Position numbers and translations under genes: made by a program. This document shows, piece by piece, positions 56,008 to 64,000 of a DNA stretch of 64,000 nt. How positions within the stretch are numbered: position 1 is the first letter of the stretch; each line of letters begins with the position of its first letter. The notes under the pieces are model-generated. The model was not told where the DNA came from, did not search any database, and saw nothing but the letters and a program-made list of their open reading frames with translations. The stretch is from contig NZ_PFGL01000019.1 of NCBI RefSeq assembly GCF_002783505.1, positions 186,001-250,000 on the forward strand, in the 5' to 3' direction. The DNA comes from Shewanella sp. CG12_big_fil_rev_8_21_14_0_65_47_15. GTDB taxonomy: Bacteria > Pseudomonadota > Gammaproteobacteria > Enterobacterales > Shewanellaceae.

Positions 56008-57774
56008 TTAGACGATAGGCGTAATTTTATGCTCACCCGCTTTAGCCATGGCGCTATAACTCCGGGCAGTGGCCGCTTGGAAATCCTGAGATAAAATAGT
56101 ATCCACATAATGCCAATCGCTGCGCACGGCATCGGCAGTAAAAGTGAGTGTCATAAAGCCGCGATCCTTAAGGTTGGCATACTTAAGATCTGGTACTAAC
56201 TCCACAATCGCCGCTTCTGTCGCCGGAATTTGCTCCACCGGCAGGTTTAAGTAATATTCGAGCCCGGGTGAAGAAACCGAACTGGTCGCAAACTCCACCC
56301 CCACAGTGTCGCCATTGACATCATTTAGCTCATTTGCCCAGGCATTATGGGTATCACCCGCGATCACCACTAAATTGTGATTCTTCGATTTGGCCGTGCC
56401 TAAAATCACCTCACGCTCATAGGCATAACCATCCCACGCATCTAAATTGTATGGGATTGAAGGTAATTGCAGCAGGGCAATGACCTCCGGCGTTAACAGG
56501 GCTTGATTGGCTTGCAGGTATTGCAGCTCTTGTGCGGTAAGGGTGGGATCGCCCGCCGCCGCGCGCGCGGCTAACTGAGCTAATGCCCCTAACATGGCAT
56601 ACTGGGGAATGCTCAATTGCTGGGTTGCAATGGCCGCCGGTAAGGACATCTTACCCATTAGAATCTGTTGTCCTAGTACCTGCCATTTGCCCGTTGCCTG
56701 TAACAGGGAGCCCTGCAGCCATAATAGCTGGGTCAAACCAAGCAAAGTACGCGAGGTCGAAGTCACATCGGCAAGGAAACGCTCGCCATCGAATGACCCT
56801 GTGGTGGCATCCATATATTCGGCATAATCGAGCTGTTTATCGCGGGCCAATACACGGGTATCGAGCATATGCAAATCGACCAGATTACCGTAACTGAAGC
56901 TGCGGTAAATCTCCTCATGGTTACCCTCACGCCATGGACGTATCGGCAGCCACTCGAAGTATGCCTGCAGTGCCGCTTCTTTACGTGCCGCAAAATCCCC
57001 TTCACCTTCGTTATGGTTCTCGGCACCATCACGCCAGGTATCGTTGGCCACTTCGTGGTCATCCCATACGGTAATAAAAGGCACTTTGGCGTGTAACTTT
57101 TGCAGACTCGCATCGCCATGGTACTGGCCATAACGGGTACGATAGTCGCTCAAACTCAGCAACTCATTGGCGGGTAATACCTCACGGTTAAGCTCAGCGG
57201 CATGTTCACTAGCATAGCCGCCGCGGGCATATTCATAGATGTAATCCCCGAGGTGCACCACGGCATCTAAATCATCCTGGGCTGCCGCTAACTCATAGAC
57301 GTTAAAATAACCGGCAGGGAAGTTAGCACAGGACATCACGGCCAGTTTCACAGAACTCACATCCCCCTCGGGTAGAGTGCGGGTTTTGCCCACGACCGAG
57401 GTTTTACCGCCCGTCATAAAGCGGTAGAAATAGCTTTGCCCCGCACGTAAACCTCGGGCATCGATCTTGACCGTATAATCACGGTTCGCGTTAGTGACCA
57501 TCTCCCCAGTAGTCACTAATTGTGAAAACGCCTCATCCGTTGCCACTTGCCAACTCACTTTCACATCGCCCTCGGATTCAGGCGTCACACGGGTCCAGAG
57601 GATCACCGCATCGGGGGCGGGATCGCCACTGGCAATACCATGCAAAAATTGCGCTGGCACAGATTGCACATCATCACTGTCGCTACAGCCCATTAGGCCG
57701 TAGGAGATCACAGCAACACCAACACCTTTGGCCGACATAGCCAAAAAATCACGACGAGTCACGGTACGATTCAT
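56008..57774 (-). CDS. phoD: PhoD-family alkaline phosphatase/phosphodiesterase, Tat-exported
   Basis: 588 aa from ATG 57774 (AAGGGA eight bases upstream; the frame to 57846 is not conserved). Twin-arginine signal RRDFLAMSAKG followed by lipoprotein-like GLMGCSD. PhoD core: SCANFPAGYFNVYELAA, the metal-binding HLGDYIYEY, WDDHEVANDTW and VIAGDTHNAW, in the order of the family. Ca/Fe-dependent phosphodiesterase/alkaline phosphatase in the periplasm or on the outside. A weak PhoB-type repeat lies upstream, so phosphate-starvation control is plausible. Confidence 0.9.
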   Translation of the reverse strand: MNRTVTRRDFLAMSAKGVGVAVISYGLMGCSDSDDVQSVPAQFLHGIASGDPAPDAVILWTRVTPESEGDVKVSWQVATDEAFSQLVTTGEMVTNANRDYTVKIDARGLRAGQSYFYRFMTGGKTSVVGKTRTLPEGDVSSVKLAVMSCANFPAGYFNVYELAAAQDDLDAVVHLGDYIYEYARGGYASEHAAELNREVLPANELLSLSDYRTRYGQYHGDASLQKLHAKVPFITVWDDHEVANDTWRDGAENHNEGEGDFAARKEAALQAYFEWLPIRPWREGNHEEIYRSFSYGNLVDLHMLDTRVLARDKQLDYAEYMDATTGSFDGERFLADVTSTSRTLLGLTQLLWLQGSLLQATGKWQVLGQQILMGKMSLPAAIATQQLSIPQYAMLGALAQLAARAAAGDPTLTAQELQYLQANQALLTPEVIALLQLPSIPYNLDAWDGYAYEREVILGTAKSKNHNLVVIAGDTHNAWANELNDVNGDTVGVEFATSSVSSPGLEYYLNLPVEQIPATEAAIVELVPDLKYANLKDRGFMTLTFTADAVRSDWHYVDTILSQDFQAATARSYSAMAKAGEHKITPIV

Positions 57775-57840
57775 TATTATTATTCCCTTGTTAGATTTCG
57801 CTTCACTGGTATGAGGTCTAATGAGACCCAGATTGTGAGA

Positions 57841-57874
57841 TATCACTGTTACATATTTGTGACATCTTTGTCAG
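57841..57874 (-). promoter_or_regulatory. PhoB-box-like repeat upstream of phoD
   Basis: On the minus strand three 11-base units TGACAAAGATG, TCACAAATATG and TAACAGTGATA share T-N-N-C-A with PhoB-box periodicity. Matches are moderate (7, 6 and 5 of 11). Confidence 0.35.
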
Positions 57875-58052
57875 CCTTTTATGATTTCTTTTAATTCAAA
57901 AACTTATACTGAACAGCGTACTTTATTTATCCAGAACTGGCACAGTTGGATCGGAAACTGCTACCATCGAAAAGGTCAAGGGTGACTCAAATAGTTCTGC
58001 CCATATTGCGGTAATCTAGCCAGCAGATGAGCGATGCAAGAAAGGAATTTAT

Positions 58053-58478
58053 ATGATGAAAGTCAGCGATATTATGAGCCAGAGCGTGATTTGCATTAGC
58101 GATGGCGCCAGCCTTAAAGATGCCCACCATCTGATGCAAACCCGCGGTGTGCGCCACTTACCTGTGATATCCGAAATCGATGGCACTCTGGTTGGCGTAC
58201 TCACCCATAAAAAAATGATCGCCAGCGTCTTATCCATGCTAAACAAATACGGCCAAGGGGCGCTCGACCGCAAGGAACGTTACACCCCCATCGCCACTGT
58301 GATGGATAAAGACTGCCAGCACTTAACCGCCGATGAGCCTTTAACTGCGGTGGTGGAATATTTTATTGAAAACAAACTCGGCTGTTTGCCCGTCGTCGAT
58401 GACGATAAAAAAGTGCTCGGTATCGTCACCTCATCGGACTTTATTAAGCTGTGTCGCACCCTGTTGCAGCAAAGCTAA
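58053..58478 (+). CDS. CBS-domain pair protein
   Basis: 141 aa, cytoplasmic, two CBS domains: VSDIMSQSVICISDGASLKD then AHHLMQTRGVRHLPVI (about 3-60) and TVMDKDCQHLTADEPLTAVV then EYFIENKLGCLPVVDDDKKV (about 80-135). Stand-alone CBS proteins bind adenosyl nucleotides and often regulate partners. The partner is unknown here. Start ATG 58053 or 58056 (M-K-V-S-D-I-M). Confidence 0.87.
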   Translation: MMKVSDIMSQSVICISDGASLKDAHHLMQTRGVRHLPVISEIDGTLVGVLTHKKMIASVLSMLNKYGQGALDRKERYTPIATVMDKDCQHLTADEPLTAVVEYFIENKLGCLPVVDDDKKVLGIVTSSDFIKLCRTLLQQS

Positions 58479-58550
58479 ACTTCGCGAGCAAAAAGCGCAG
58501 CGACTAGCTACTCACTAGATAGTGGCCGTGCTAGCACTTCATTCCCAAAA

Positions 58551-59912
58551 CTACACTACCGTCGCTGGTGGAATTCGGGTAAAGCGCTGCCAGCGGCGCG
58601 AGCGCCAGCGATATACCATAATCAGGCCACGTATCCATTCATCTGCGGCGACCGCAAGCCAAGCGGCGAGCACCCCGTAGCCTAAGTGCAGGCCAAATAG
58701 CCAAGCAAATAATACCCCTATGCCCCACATACTAAAGAGGCCTACCCGTACGGGGAATGCCACATCCCCGGCGCCTTTGAGCGCCGAAATAATGACCAGA
58801 TTAAACACCCGTCCCGTTTCAAGGGCGATAGAACCCGCCAGCAATAACGCCGTTAGTTGGATGACGTCCTCGTTTTCACTTAGCCAACCCACAATAGTAA
58901 ATCGCTGCCAATAGAAGGCTAACACTATGGCGAGTGAGGCGATAAACCCCACGAGGCAATACTTTTGCACCCGTAGCGTTATCTCATCGAACCATTGTTT
59001 GCCGACATAGTATCCGGTCTGAATTTGTGTCGCCTGCCCGAGCGCCACCGCAAAACAATAGATAAAACGGCTAATGTTCAAGCCATAGGTGTAGGCCGTG
59101 AGCGATAAGGTGCCCATCTGACTGATAAAGTAGATGATGGTCATCTGCGCCACATTGTAGGACAGCATCTCGCCAGCATTGAGCAGGCCGATACGCATCA
59201 CGCTCCAATAGGTGCTACGGGGGAGCAGTTTAAGCCGCGGCATCGGCAGTGGGATCTGTTTACTGCGGATCACCGCCAGCATAATCAAGGCACCGATAAT
59301 CTGGCTGGTCACAGTCGATACTGCCACCCCTGTCACCCCATAAACGGGTAAATCAAAGGGAGAATAAAGGGCGATATAGTTACCGATCACATTCATCAAA
59401 CCCGTACTTGAGGTGACTAACATGGCCGAACGGGTAAAGCCATAGCTACGCAAGATCGCGGCAAAGGCAATGTTCATCACTAGCCCTATACTTAAACTGC
59501 CGCAAATCACTAAGTAGTCATATCCAAAACCTGCCACATCGTGTTCAAGTGCAAACAGGCCGATAATCCCCTTAGCGCCGAAGAACATAGAGACGCCCAT
59601 GATCAAGGCGAGCCCTAAGCTCAATGCGACACTTGCCACCCCGATATCGACGGCCTGCTGTGCTCGCCCAGCACCGTTATTTTGGCTGATCAAAATGCTC
59701 GCACCTGTGCTCACCATCATGGACATCACCATCATAAAGAACATCAGCTGAGTCGTGAGTCCTACAGCCGCAACCGCATTATCGGAATAATGGCTGAGCA
59801 TAAAAATGTCGCTGATCCCCAGTAAGGATTGCAGCAGAGTTTCGATAAAAATCGGCCAAGTCAGGGCGACTATGCCCATCCGTTGTTGCAATGTTTTAGG
59901 AGCTTTGACCAC
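58551..59912 (-). CDS. MATE-family multidrug/toxic-compound efflux transporter
   Basis: 453 aa, 12 predicted transmembrane helices. MATE features: TWPIFIETLLQSLLGISDIF near the N-terminus, GASILISQNNGAG (helix 2-3 segment), and the second half with GQATQIQTGYYVG. It belongs to the NorM/DinF superfamily, without a clear subtype. Start GTG 59912 (reading M-V-K-A-P). Substrate unknown; Na- or H-coupled. Confidence 0.87.
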   Translation of the reverse strand: MVKAPKTLQQRMGIVALTWPIFIETLLQSLLGISDIFMLSHYSDNAVAAVGLTTQLMFFMMVMSMMVSTGASILISQNNGAGRAQQAVDIGVASVALSLGLALIMGVSMFFGAKGIIGLFALEHDVAGFGYDYLVICGSLSIGLVMNIAFAAILRSYGFTRSAMLVTSSTGLMNVIGNYIALYSPFDLPVYGVTGVAVSTVTSQIIGALIMLAVIRSKQIPLPMPRLKLLPRSTYWSVMRIGLLNAGEMLSYNVAQMTIIYFISQMGTLSLTAYTYGLNISRFIYCFAVALGQATQIQTGYYVGKQWFDEITLRVQKYCLVGFIASLAIVLAFYWQRFTIVGWLSENEDVIQLTALLLAGSIALETGRVFNLVIISALKGAGDVAFPVRVGLFSMWGIGVLFAWLFGLHLGYGVLAAWLAVAADEWIRGLIMVYRWRSRRWQRFTRIPPATVV

Positions 59913-60230
59913 GGAAAATCCTACCTTAGGGAAGAGAGTAACGACGCCACTGGACGATCTATCGCCTTAATCAATCATTTTGTTACCTTTAGCGATTTTG
60001 CTCAATCGGCAAATCCTTTATTGCAACCGTATTCATTGTGCCCCTATACCTTGATAAGGCTGCCATGTACCGAGTCGCAAGCCATTTAATGGCATAACTC
60101 CCATGGCATAATGAATCCAAGCAACATTTCCTAACCGAACCGCTACCCATTTTATCCTATGCTAGCTACACTCCGGCTACTCACGCTCTATAGCCTAGTT
60201 TGGCTGTACTCATCGATCTTAGGGGGAAAA
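59913..60230. other. 318-base divergent promoter region
   Basis: Lies between the divergent MATE and esterase genes. The only pattern noticed is a nine-base direct repeat ATGGCATAA at 60089-60097 and 60103-60111. An in-frame extension of the esterase from 60159 is open but has no family-like sequence; nothing else with coding character is seen. Confidence 0.5.
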
Positions 60231-61148
60231 ATGGCCCAACTCTATTTAGAAGACGGAATTAAACAATTGGTCAGCGAGTTTATCGCGGCGGGTTGCCCAT
60301 CGGTACGGGAACAAACCATAGAAGAACGGCGCCAAGGATATATCAATAGCACGGTATTAGCGGGCGAGATTGAAGCAGTGTTTGAAGTTCGCCCGGTTTC
60401 AATCGATGGCGCAGAATTGATGCTCTTCAAACCTTCGGCAGCACAGGATTTACCCGTAGTAATTTACTACCATGGCGGCTGTTTTGTCAGTGGCGGCGTT
60501 GAGACCCACAATCAGCAGCTGCGAAAACTTGCCAATGATGCGGGCGCATTAGTGATAGCGGTAACTTACCGCCTCGCGCCTGAACATGTTTATCCCGCCG
60601 CCCATGATGACGCCTTCCATGCCGCCAATGTGGTGCATCAACATTGCCACCTATGGGGCGGCGATAAGGACAAGATTACCCTGATGGGCGACAGCGCCGG
60701 CGGCCACTTAGCCCTAGTCACTTGCCTGCGTTTAAAAGCCAAAGGGCAATGGTTACCGCAAAAACAAGTGCTTATCTATCCAATGCTCGACGCGACCGCC
60801 AAAAGCCAGAGCTATAGCGACAATGGCGAGAAATACATTATTACCCGCGATACTTTGCTTACAGGGTTCGATATGTACCTCGATTGGCACCCCAGAACCG
60901 ATGCCGAAGCCAGTCCACTGCGTAGCGATAATTTAGCGGGACTACCAGAAACCCATATCATTACGGCGGAATTTGACCCGCTCGTCGATGAAGGTGAACA
61001 GCTGTTTCGCAATCTGTTAGATGCCGGCGTAAATGCCCACTGCCGCCGCTATTTAGGCGTTATCCACGGTTTCTTCCAACTCGCAGGAGTGAGCCGCTCC
61101 GCTCGGGATGCCATGGTGCAAATAACCAATATTGTAAAAACACCTTAG
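60231..61148 (+). CDS. HSL-family alpha/beta hydrolase (esterase)
   Basis: 305 aa from ATG 60231, chosen for its GGGGGA box; the frame opens at 60159. Oxyanion motif HGGCF in YYHGGCFVSGG (HGGG type), nucleophile MGDSAGGH, Asp in ITAEFDPLVDEG and His in VIHGFF. Same superfamily as the esterase at 34336, but more like short-acyl lipases (family IV). Cytoplasmic; substrate unknown. A terminator follows. Confidence 0.88.
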   Translation: MAQLYLEDGIKQLVSEFIAAGCPSVREQTIEERRQGYINSTVLAGEIEAVFEVRPVSIDGAELMLFKPSAAQDLPVVIYYHGGCFVSGGVETHNQQLRKLANDAGALVIAVTYRLAPEHVYPAAHDDAFHAANVVHQHCHLWGGDKDKITLMGDSAGGHLALVTCLRLKAKGQWLPQKQVLIYPMLDATAKSQSYSDNGEKYIITRDTLLTGFDMYLDWHPRTDAEASPLRSDNLAGLPETHIITAEFDPLVDEGEQLFRNLLDAGVNAHCRRYLGVIHGFFQLAGVSRSARDAMVQITNIVKTP

Positions 61149-61190
61149 CGATATCTTTGATGGCTTACGTTTAATACTATTGGTATAAAT

Positions 61191-61224
61191 AAAAAAGGCT
61201 TTCTATCTGGATAGAAAGCCTTGC
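61191..61224 (+). terminator. Terminator of the esterase gene
   Basis: Stem AAGGCTTTCTATC / GATAGAAAGCCTT with a TG centre, A-run before and TGCTCTT after. Confidence 0.85.
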
Positions 61225-61258
61225 TCTTATAGCAATCGTATTAAGACTTACCTAAGAC

Positions 61259-62044
61259 TTAAGCGCGTTTGTTTCGATAGGCCAAGAATAACAAGACTAT
61301 CCCTACGGCGAGGAAAGGCAGGCTGAGAAGTTGCCCCGCACTTAAGATGGTTTCAGCATAAGCCGCTTGGCTGACTTTAATCGATTCAATCGCAATGCGC
61401 GCACTAAATACCGACACCAGAAATAGCCCAAAGATTGCGCCATGCTTCTGTTTAACTTGGGTAAGACTATAAATAGCATACAGGCCAATAAAGATAGCTA
61501 AATAGGCAAAAGCCTCATAGAGCTGCGCCGGATGCCTTGGCAACATATCAACACGGGCAAAGATAATTCCCCACGGCTGAGTCGTTGGCTCACCTAAGAT
61601 CTCTGAGTTGGCAAAGTTTGCCATACGCACAAAAAAGCCAAAAATGGCCGTGGCAATCGCCAATCGATCCAATAGAAATAGGAAAGGGAGCTTCACTTTG
61701 CGCTGATAATAGTAAAGGGCCAAAATCGCCCCTAAACCGCCACCGTGGCTGGCGAGTCCGCCTTCCCAAATCGCCAAAATCTTAAGCGGATGGGCGAAGT
61801 AATAAGCGGGATCATAAAAAATACAGTGGGCCAATCTGGCGCCAACTATGATACCAACCACGCAGTAAATCAATAGATTATCAAGGGATTCAAGGTCGAG
61901 ACCCTCCTTGATATAAATCCGCTTCATCACCTGAAAACCGGCGGTGATCGCCACGGCAAACAAGACTCCATACCAATGTATTTTGAGCCCCATAAACGAG
62001 ACTAATACAGGATCGAGTTCCCACACTAAGTGTTCCAAATTCAA
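61259..62044 (-). CDS. lgt: Prolipoprotein diacylglyceryl transferase (Lgt), Bacteroidota-like variant
   Basis: 261 aa, seven predicted transmembrane helices. Attaches diacylglycerol to the lipobox Cys of lipoproteins. Features: WYGVLFAVAITAGF, LASHGGGLGAI (HGG motif), the signature FVRMANFANSEILGEPTTQP, RHPAQLYEAFAYL and a C-terminal RIAIESIK. The signature NSEIxGxPT is the form I associate with Bacteroidota Lgt; gammaproteobacterial Lgt usually has NGE. Shewanella also has an Lgt next to thyA, so this is probably a second copy, acquired or ancient; its specific targets are unknown. Confidence 0.88.
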   Translation of the reverse strand: MNLEHLVWELDPVLVSFMGLKIHWYGVLFAVAITAGFQVMKRIYIKEGLDLESLDNLLIYCVVGIIVGARLAHCIFYDPAYYFAHPLKILAIWEGGLASHGGGLGAILALYYYQRKVKLPFLFLLDRLAIATAIFGFFVRMANFANSEILGEPTTQPWGIIFARVDMLPRHPAQLYEAFAYLAIFIGLYAIYSLTQVKQKHGAIFGLFLVSVFSARIAIESIKVSQAAYAETILSAGQLLSLPFLAVGIVLLFLAYRNKRA

Positions 62045-62193
62045 TTACTCCATAACACTTGGTACATAGAGGTACGCTAAAAGGCCTGTTTTACGTGGTT
62101 AAACGCCAATAGACAAGCCCCATTTAGCCGCGCTGTCAAAGTGCGCCTAATAATTCAACTGTGCAGGGCGAAGCTAACGCACCTGCATTAAGT

Positions 62194-62676
62194 TTAATCA
62201 CGCTCACTTTTACTCAGGCGCAGAATAATATCCCTATGCTGGGGATATTGCGCCAACAAACTTTCTTGGCTGAATAACTCAAAGTCATCGAAGGTAAAAC
62301 CGGGTGACACCATACAACCCACCAGCGAAAACCCCGGTTGATTCATCGCCGAGCCAAAAATACAGCCCTTAGGCACTAAAAACTGTGGCCGCTCACCCGC
62401 GGCCAAATCCAAGCCTAATTGCGCCGTTGTTAGCTCACCCTCGGGGGAAATCATATAGATAGTCAGTGATTGCCCCCCGTGGAAATACCACATCTCGTCG
62501 GCCGTGAGTCGATGAAAATGCGACACTTCACCCGTTCGCAGTAAAAAATAAATGCTGCTCCAGAGGGCACGAGTCGAGTCGTACTGCATAGCGGAGCGGT
62601 AGGAAGACCGATAATATCCCCCTTCGATATGCTGCTCTAACTCTAAAAACTTAATAAAATCATCGGCTGTTTTCAT
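62194..62676 (-). CDS. Cupin DUF985 family protein
   Basis: 160 aa, cytoplasmic single-domain cupin_5: HIEGGYYRSSYRSA, SSIYFLLRTGEVSHFHRLTA, DEMWYFHGGQSLTIYMISP, PKGCIFGSAM, then VGCMVSPGFTFDDFEL. The metal-binding His and Glu pattern of the cupin is present. Function unknown; some homologues are near RNA- or sugar-linked genes, not here. Single gene. Confidence 0.85.
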   Translation of the reverse strand: MKTADDFIKFLELEQHIEGGYYRSSYRSAMQYDSTRALWSSIYFLLRTGEVSHFHRLTADEMWYFHGGQSLTIYMISPEGELTTAQLGLDLAAGERPQFLVPKGCIFGSAMNQPGFSLVGCMVSPGFTFDDFELFSQESLLAQYPQHRDIILRLSKSERD

Positions 62677-62743
62677 ACTAAAAACCTAAATAGAAATAAC
62701 ATCCTAGGAACGAGTTTCTCAGTGTACTCGAAACTCAACCATT

Positions 62744-62772
62744 AAAAAGCGAACCCTTAGGTCCGCTTTTAG
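62744..62772 (-). terminator. Terminator of ycaO (minus strand)
   Basis: Imperfect stem AAAAGCGGACC / GGTTCGCTTTT around TAAG, followed by a T/A tract on the minus strand, 32 bases after the gene's stop. Confidence 0.7.
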
Positions 62773-62803
62773 TACAATATTTCAGTCAAACCACTGCGTT
62801 AGT

Positions 62804-64000
62804 TTACAGTTTTGCCCTTCGAGCCTGATGCAATTTTTTATAGCTCTCGATTAAGCGCAGGTGCGGCTCAATCCCTTCGAGCTGCATACTGGTCTTAGTC
62901 AGGCCGCTGAAACGTACTTTACCCGTAACAGAGCCAACGACTTGCTCCATCACTTCCTCGCCAAACATACGGGTAAAGTTATGGCTAAAGTCTTCGAGTG
63001 CTAGGTCTTCATCGAGTGTCACTTCTAACACGGCGCTCATTGCTTGGTAGAACAGATTGCGTTTCACTGTATTGTCGTTAAATTGCAGGAATTCACCGAC
63101 CAGCTCCAATGCTTCTTCCTGCTCACTGAGTGCTAGATAAATCAGGATCTTAAGTTCGATAATCGTCAACTTGCCCCAGACGGTATTTTCATCGAAGACT
63201 ATGCCAATCAGGGTGCGAATGTCGGTGTAATTATCGAGCTGACTTTCCTCTAAGCGATTGACCAAACTCACCAACTGTTTAGTGCTTAAGGAATGCAGAT
63301 TCAGAATATCCTCACGGTAAGTCAGCGCCTTGTTAGTGTTATCCCAGATCAGGTCTTCAACGGGGTAAACCTCTGAGTAATCAGGTACTAAAATACGGCA
63401 AGCCGATGCGCCTAATTCGGTAAACTCGGCGACATACACCTCTTTACCCAGATCTTCTAAAATGCCGAATAAACGCTCGGCTTCCTCTTCATTGGTGCCG
63501 GAGAAATCCCATTCACAGAAGTCATAGTCATGCTTGCTGCTAAAGAAGCGCCAGGAGATCACCCCCGTTGAGTCGATAAAGTGCTCGACAAAGTTTTCAG
63601 GCTCACTCACCGCCATGCTGTTAAAGGTCGGTTTTGGCACATCGTTTAAACCTTCGAAGCTGCGACCTTGCAACAGCTCAGTTAAGCTGCGCTCCAGTGC
63701 CACTTCAAAGCTGGGGTGGGCACCGAATGAGGCGAATACCCCGCCGGTTTTCGGGTTCATTAGGGTCACACTCATCACAGGGAACTGACCGCCTAATGAG
63801 GCGTCTTTCACTACCACGGGGAAGCCCTGCTCCTCTAAGCCTTTAATGCCCGCAAGAATGCTAGGGTATTTTTCTAACACCGCCATAGGCACGTCCGGCA
63901 GGACGATTTCCTGCTCGATAATTTGGCGTTTTACCGCCCGCTCGAAAATCTCAGATAAACACTGTACTTCGGCTTCTTTCAGATTGTTGCCCGCACTCAT
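62804..64000 (-). CDS. ycaO: YcaO-family protein, ribosomal S12 methylthiotransferase accessory factor (5' part outside the window)
   Basis: The frame runs off the window end: 398 codons are seen of a family length near 586. The visible part starts SAGNNLKEAEVQCLSEIFER and includes FPVVVKDASLGGQFPVMSVT, GGVFASFGAHPSFEVALERS and RILVPDYSEVYPVEDLIWDN, then the C-terminal all-helical YcaO extension ending ...RLIESYKKLHQARRAKL. It closely follows E. coli YcaO, which is linked to RimO beta-methylthiolation of S12. The ATP-binding N-terminal half lies outside. Confidence 0.95.
   Translation of the reverse strand: MSAGNNLKEAEVQCLSEIFERAVKRQIIEQEIVLPDVPMAVLEKYPSILAGIKGLEEQGFPVVVKDASLGGQFPVMSVTLMNPKTGGVFASFGAHPSFEVALERSLTELLQGRSFEGLNDVPKPTFNSMAVSEPENFVEHFIDSTGVISWRFFSSKHDYDFCEWDFSGTNEEEAERLFGILEDLGKEVYVAEFTELGASACRILVPDYSEVYPVEDLIWDNTNKALTYREDILNLHSLSTKQLVSLVNRLEESQLDNYTDIRTLIGIVFDENTVWGKLTIIELKILIYLALSEQEEALELVGEFLQFNDNTVKRNLFYQAMSAVLEVTLDEDLALEDFSHNFTRMFGEEVMEQVVGSVTGKVRFSGLTKTSMQLEGIEPHLRLIESYKKLHQARRAKL

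Noticed and set aside
57833-57847. CRP site TGTGAGATATCACT before phoD
   Set aside because: The half sites are four bases apart, not six, so it does not meet the CRP spacing.

Overview
The window looks like a chromosomal segment of a Shewanella-type gammaproteobacterium. Core proteins (IspE, Prs, RsuA, MaeA, QueG, MetE, MetR, YcaO) read like close relatives of E. coli enzymes. The window also carries an azurin, several TonB-dependent receptors, a HAMP chemoreceptor and small conserved families (DUF1456, DUF3069, DUF3622 and DUF4447 types) common in Shewanella and Alteromonadales. Gene density is high, most genes end in clear hairpin terminators, and I see no tRNA, rRNA, IS element, prophage or CRISPR array. 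Everything here is read by eye; family names are recognised from memory of motifs.

Layout. 0-7 kb: the end of ispE, prs, a chemoreceptor, an ECF sigma / membrane protein / DUF4097 operon, rsuA and a decayed sugar O-acetyltransferase. 7-25 kb: lipoprotein peptidase PepO, an exported RelV-like small alarmone synthetase behind a CRP site, SUKH and HTH-type small proteins, a GST, a TonB receptor, a PH-domain membrane protein, an NRAMP-related transporter without the usual metal motif, malic enzyme, a PAP2 phosphatase, a TPR-GGDEF cyclase, a solute-binding protein and QueG.

25-40 kb is the most coherent accessory block. It holds two exported PHB-depolymerase-type esterases, a TonB receptor, a NarL-type response regulator, a giant SSS-histidine kinase-receiver hybrid, an MFS carrier, an HSL-type esterase, 3-hydroxybutyrate dehydrogenase and both subunits of 3-oxoacid CoA-transferase. 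Read together this is a candidate utilisation locus for external poly- or oligo-3-hydroxybutyrate, running from depolymerisation through uptake and sensing to acetoacetyl-CoA. The ligand and the regulatory wiring are inference.

40-48 kb concerns methionine and cobalamin: a PixA/AidA-like protein, metE and metR divergent around a MetJ-type operator, an HDOD protein, and a BtuB-like receptor whose leader holds a cobalamin riboswitch and whose promoter holds a perfect met-box palindrome. 48-64 kb: an RCC1-like lipoprotein, rihA-rbsK (nucleoside to ribose-5-phosphate), azurin, DUF3622, a lipoprotein glycerophosphodiesterase and PhoD (both with PhoB-like upstream repeats), a phosphoribosyltransferase, a CBS protein, a MATE pump, an esterase, an unusual Lgt, a DUF985 cupin and the 3' part of ycaO.
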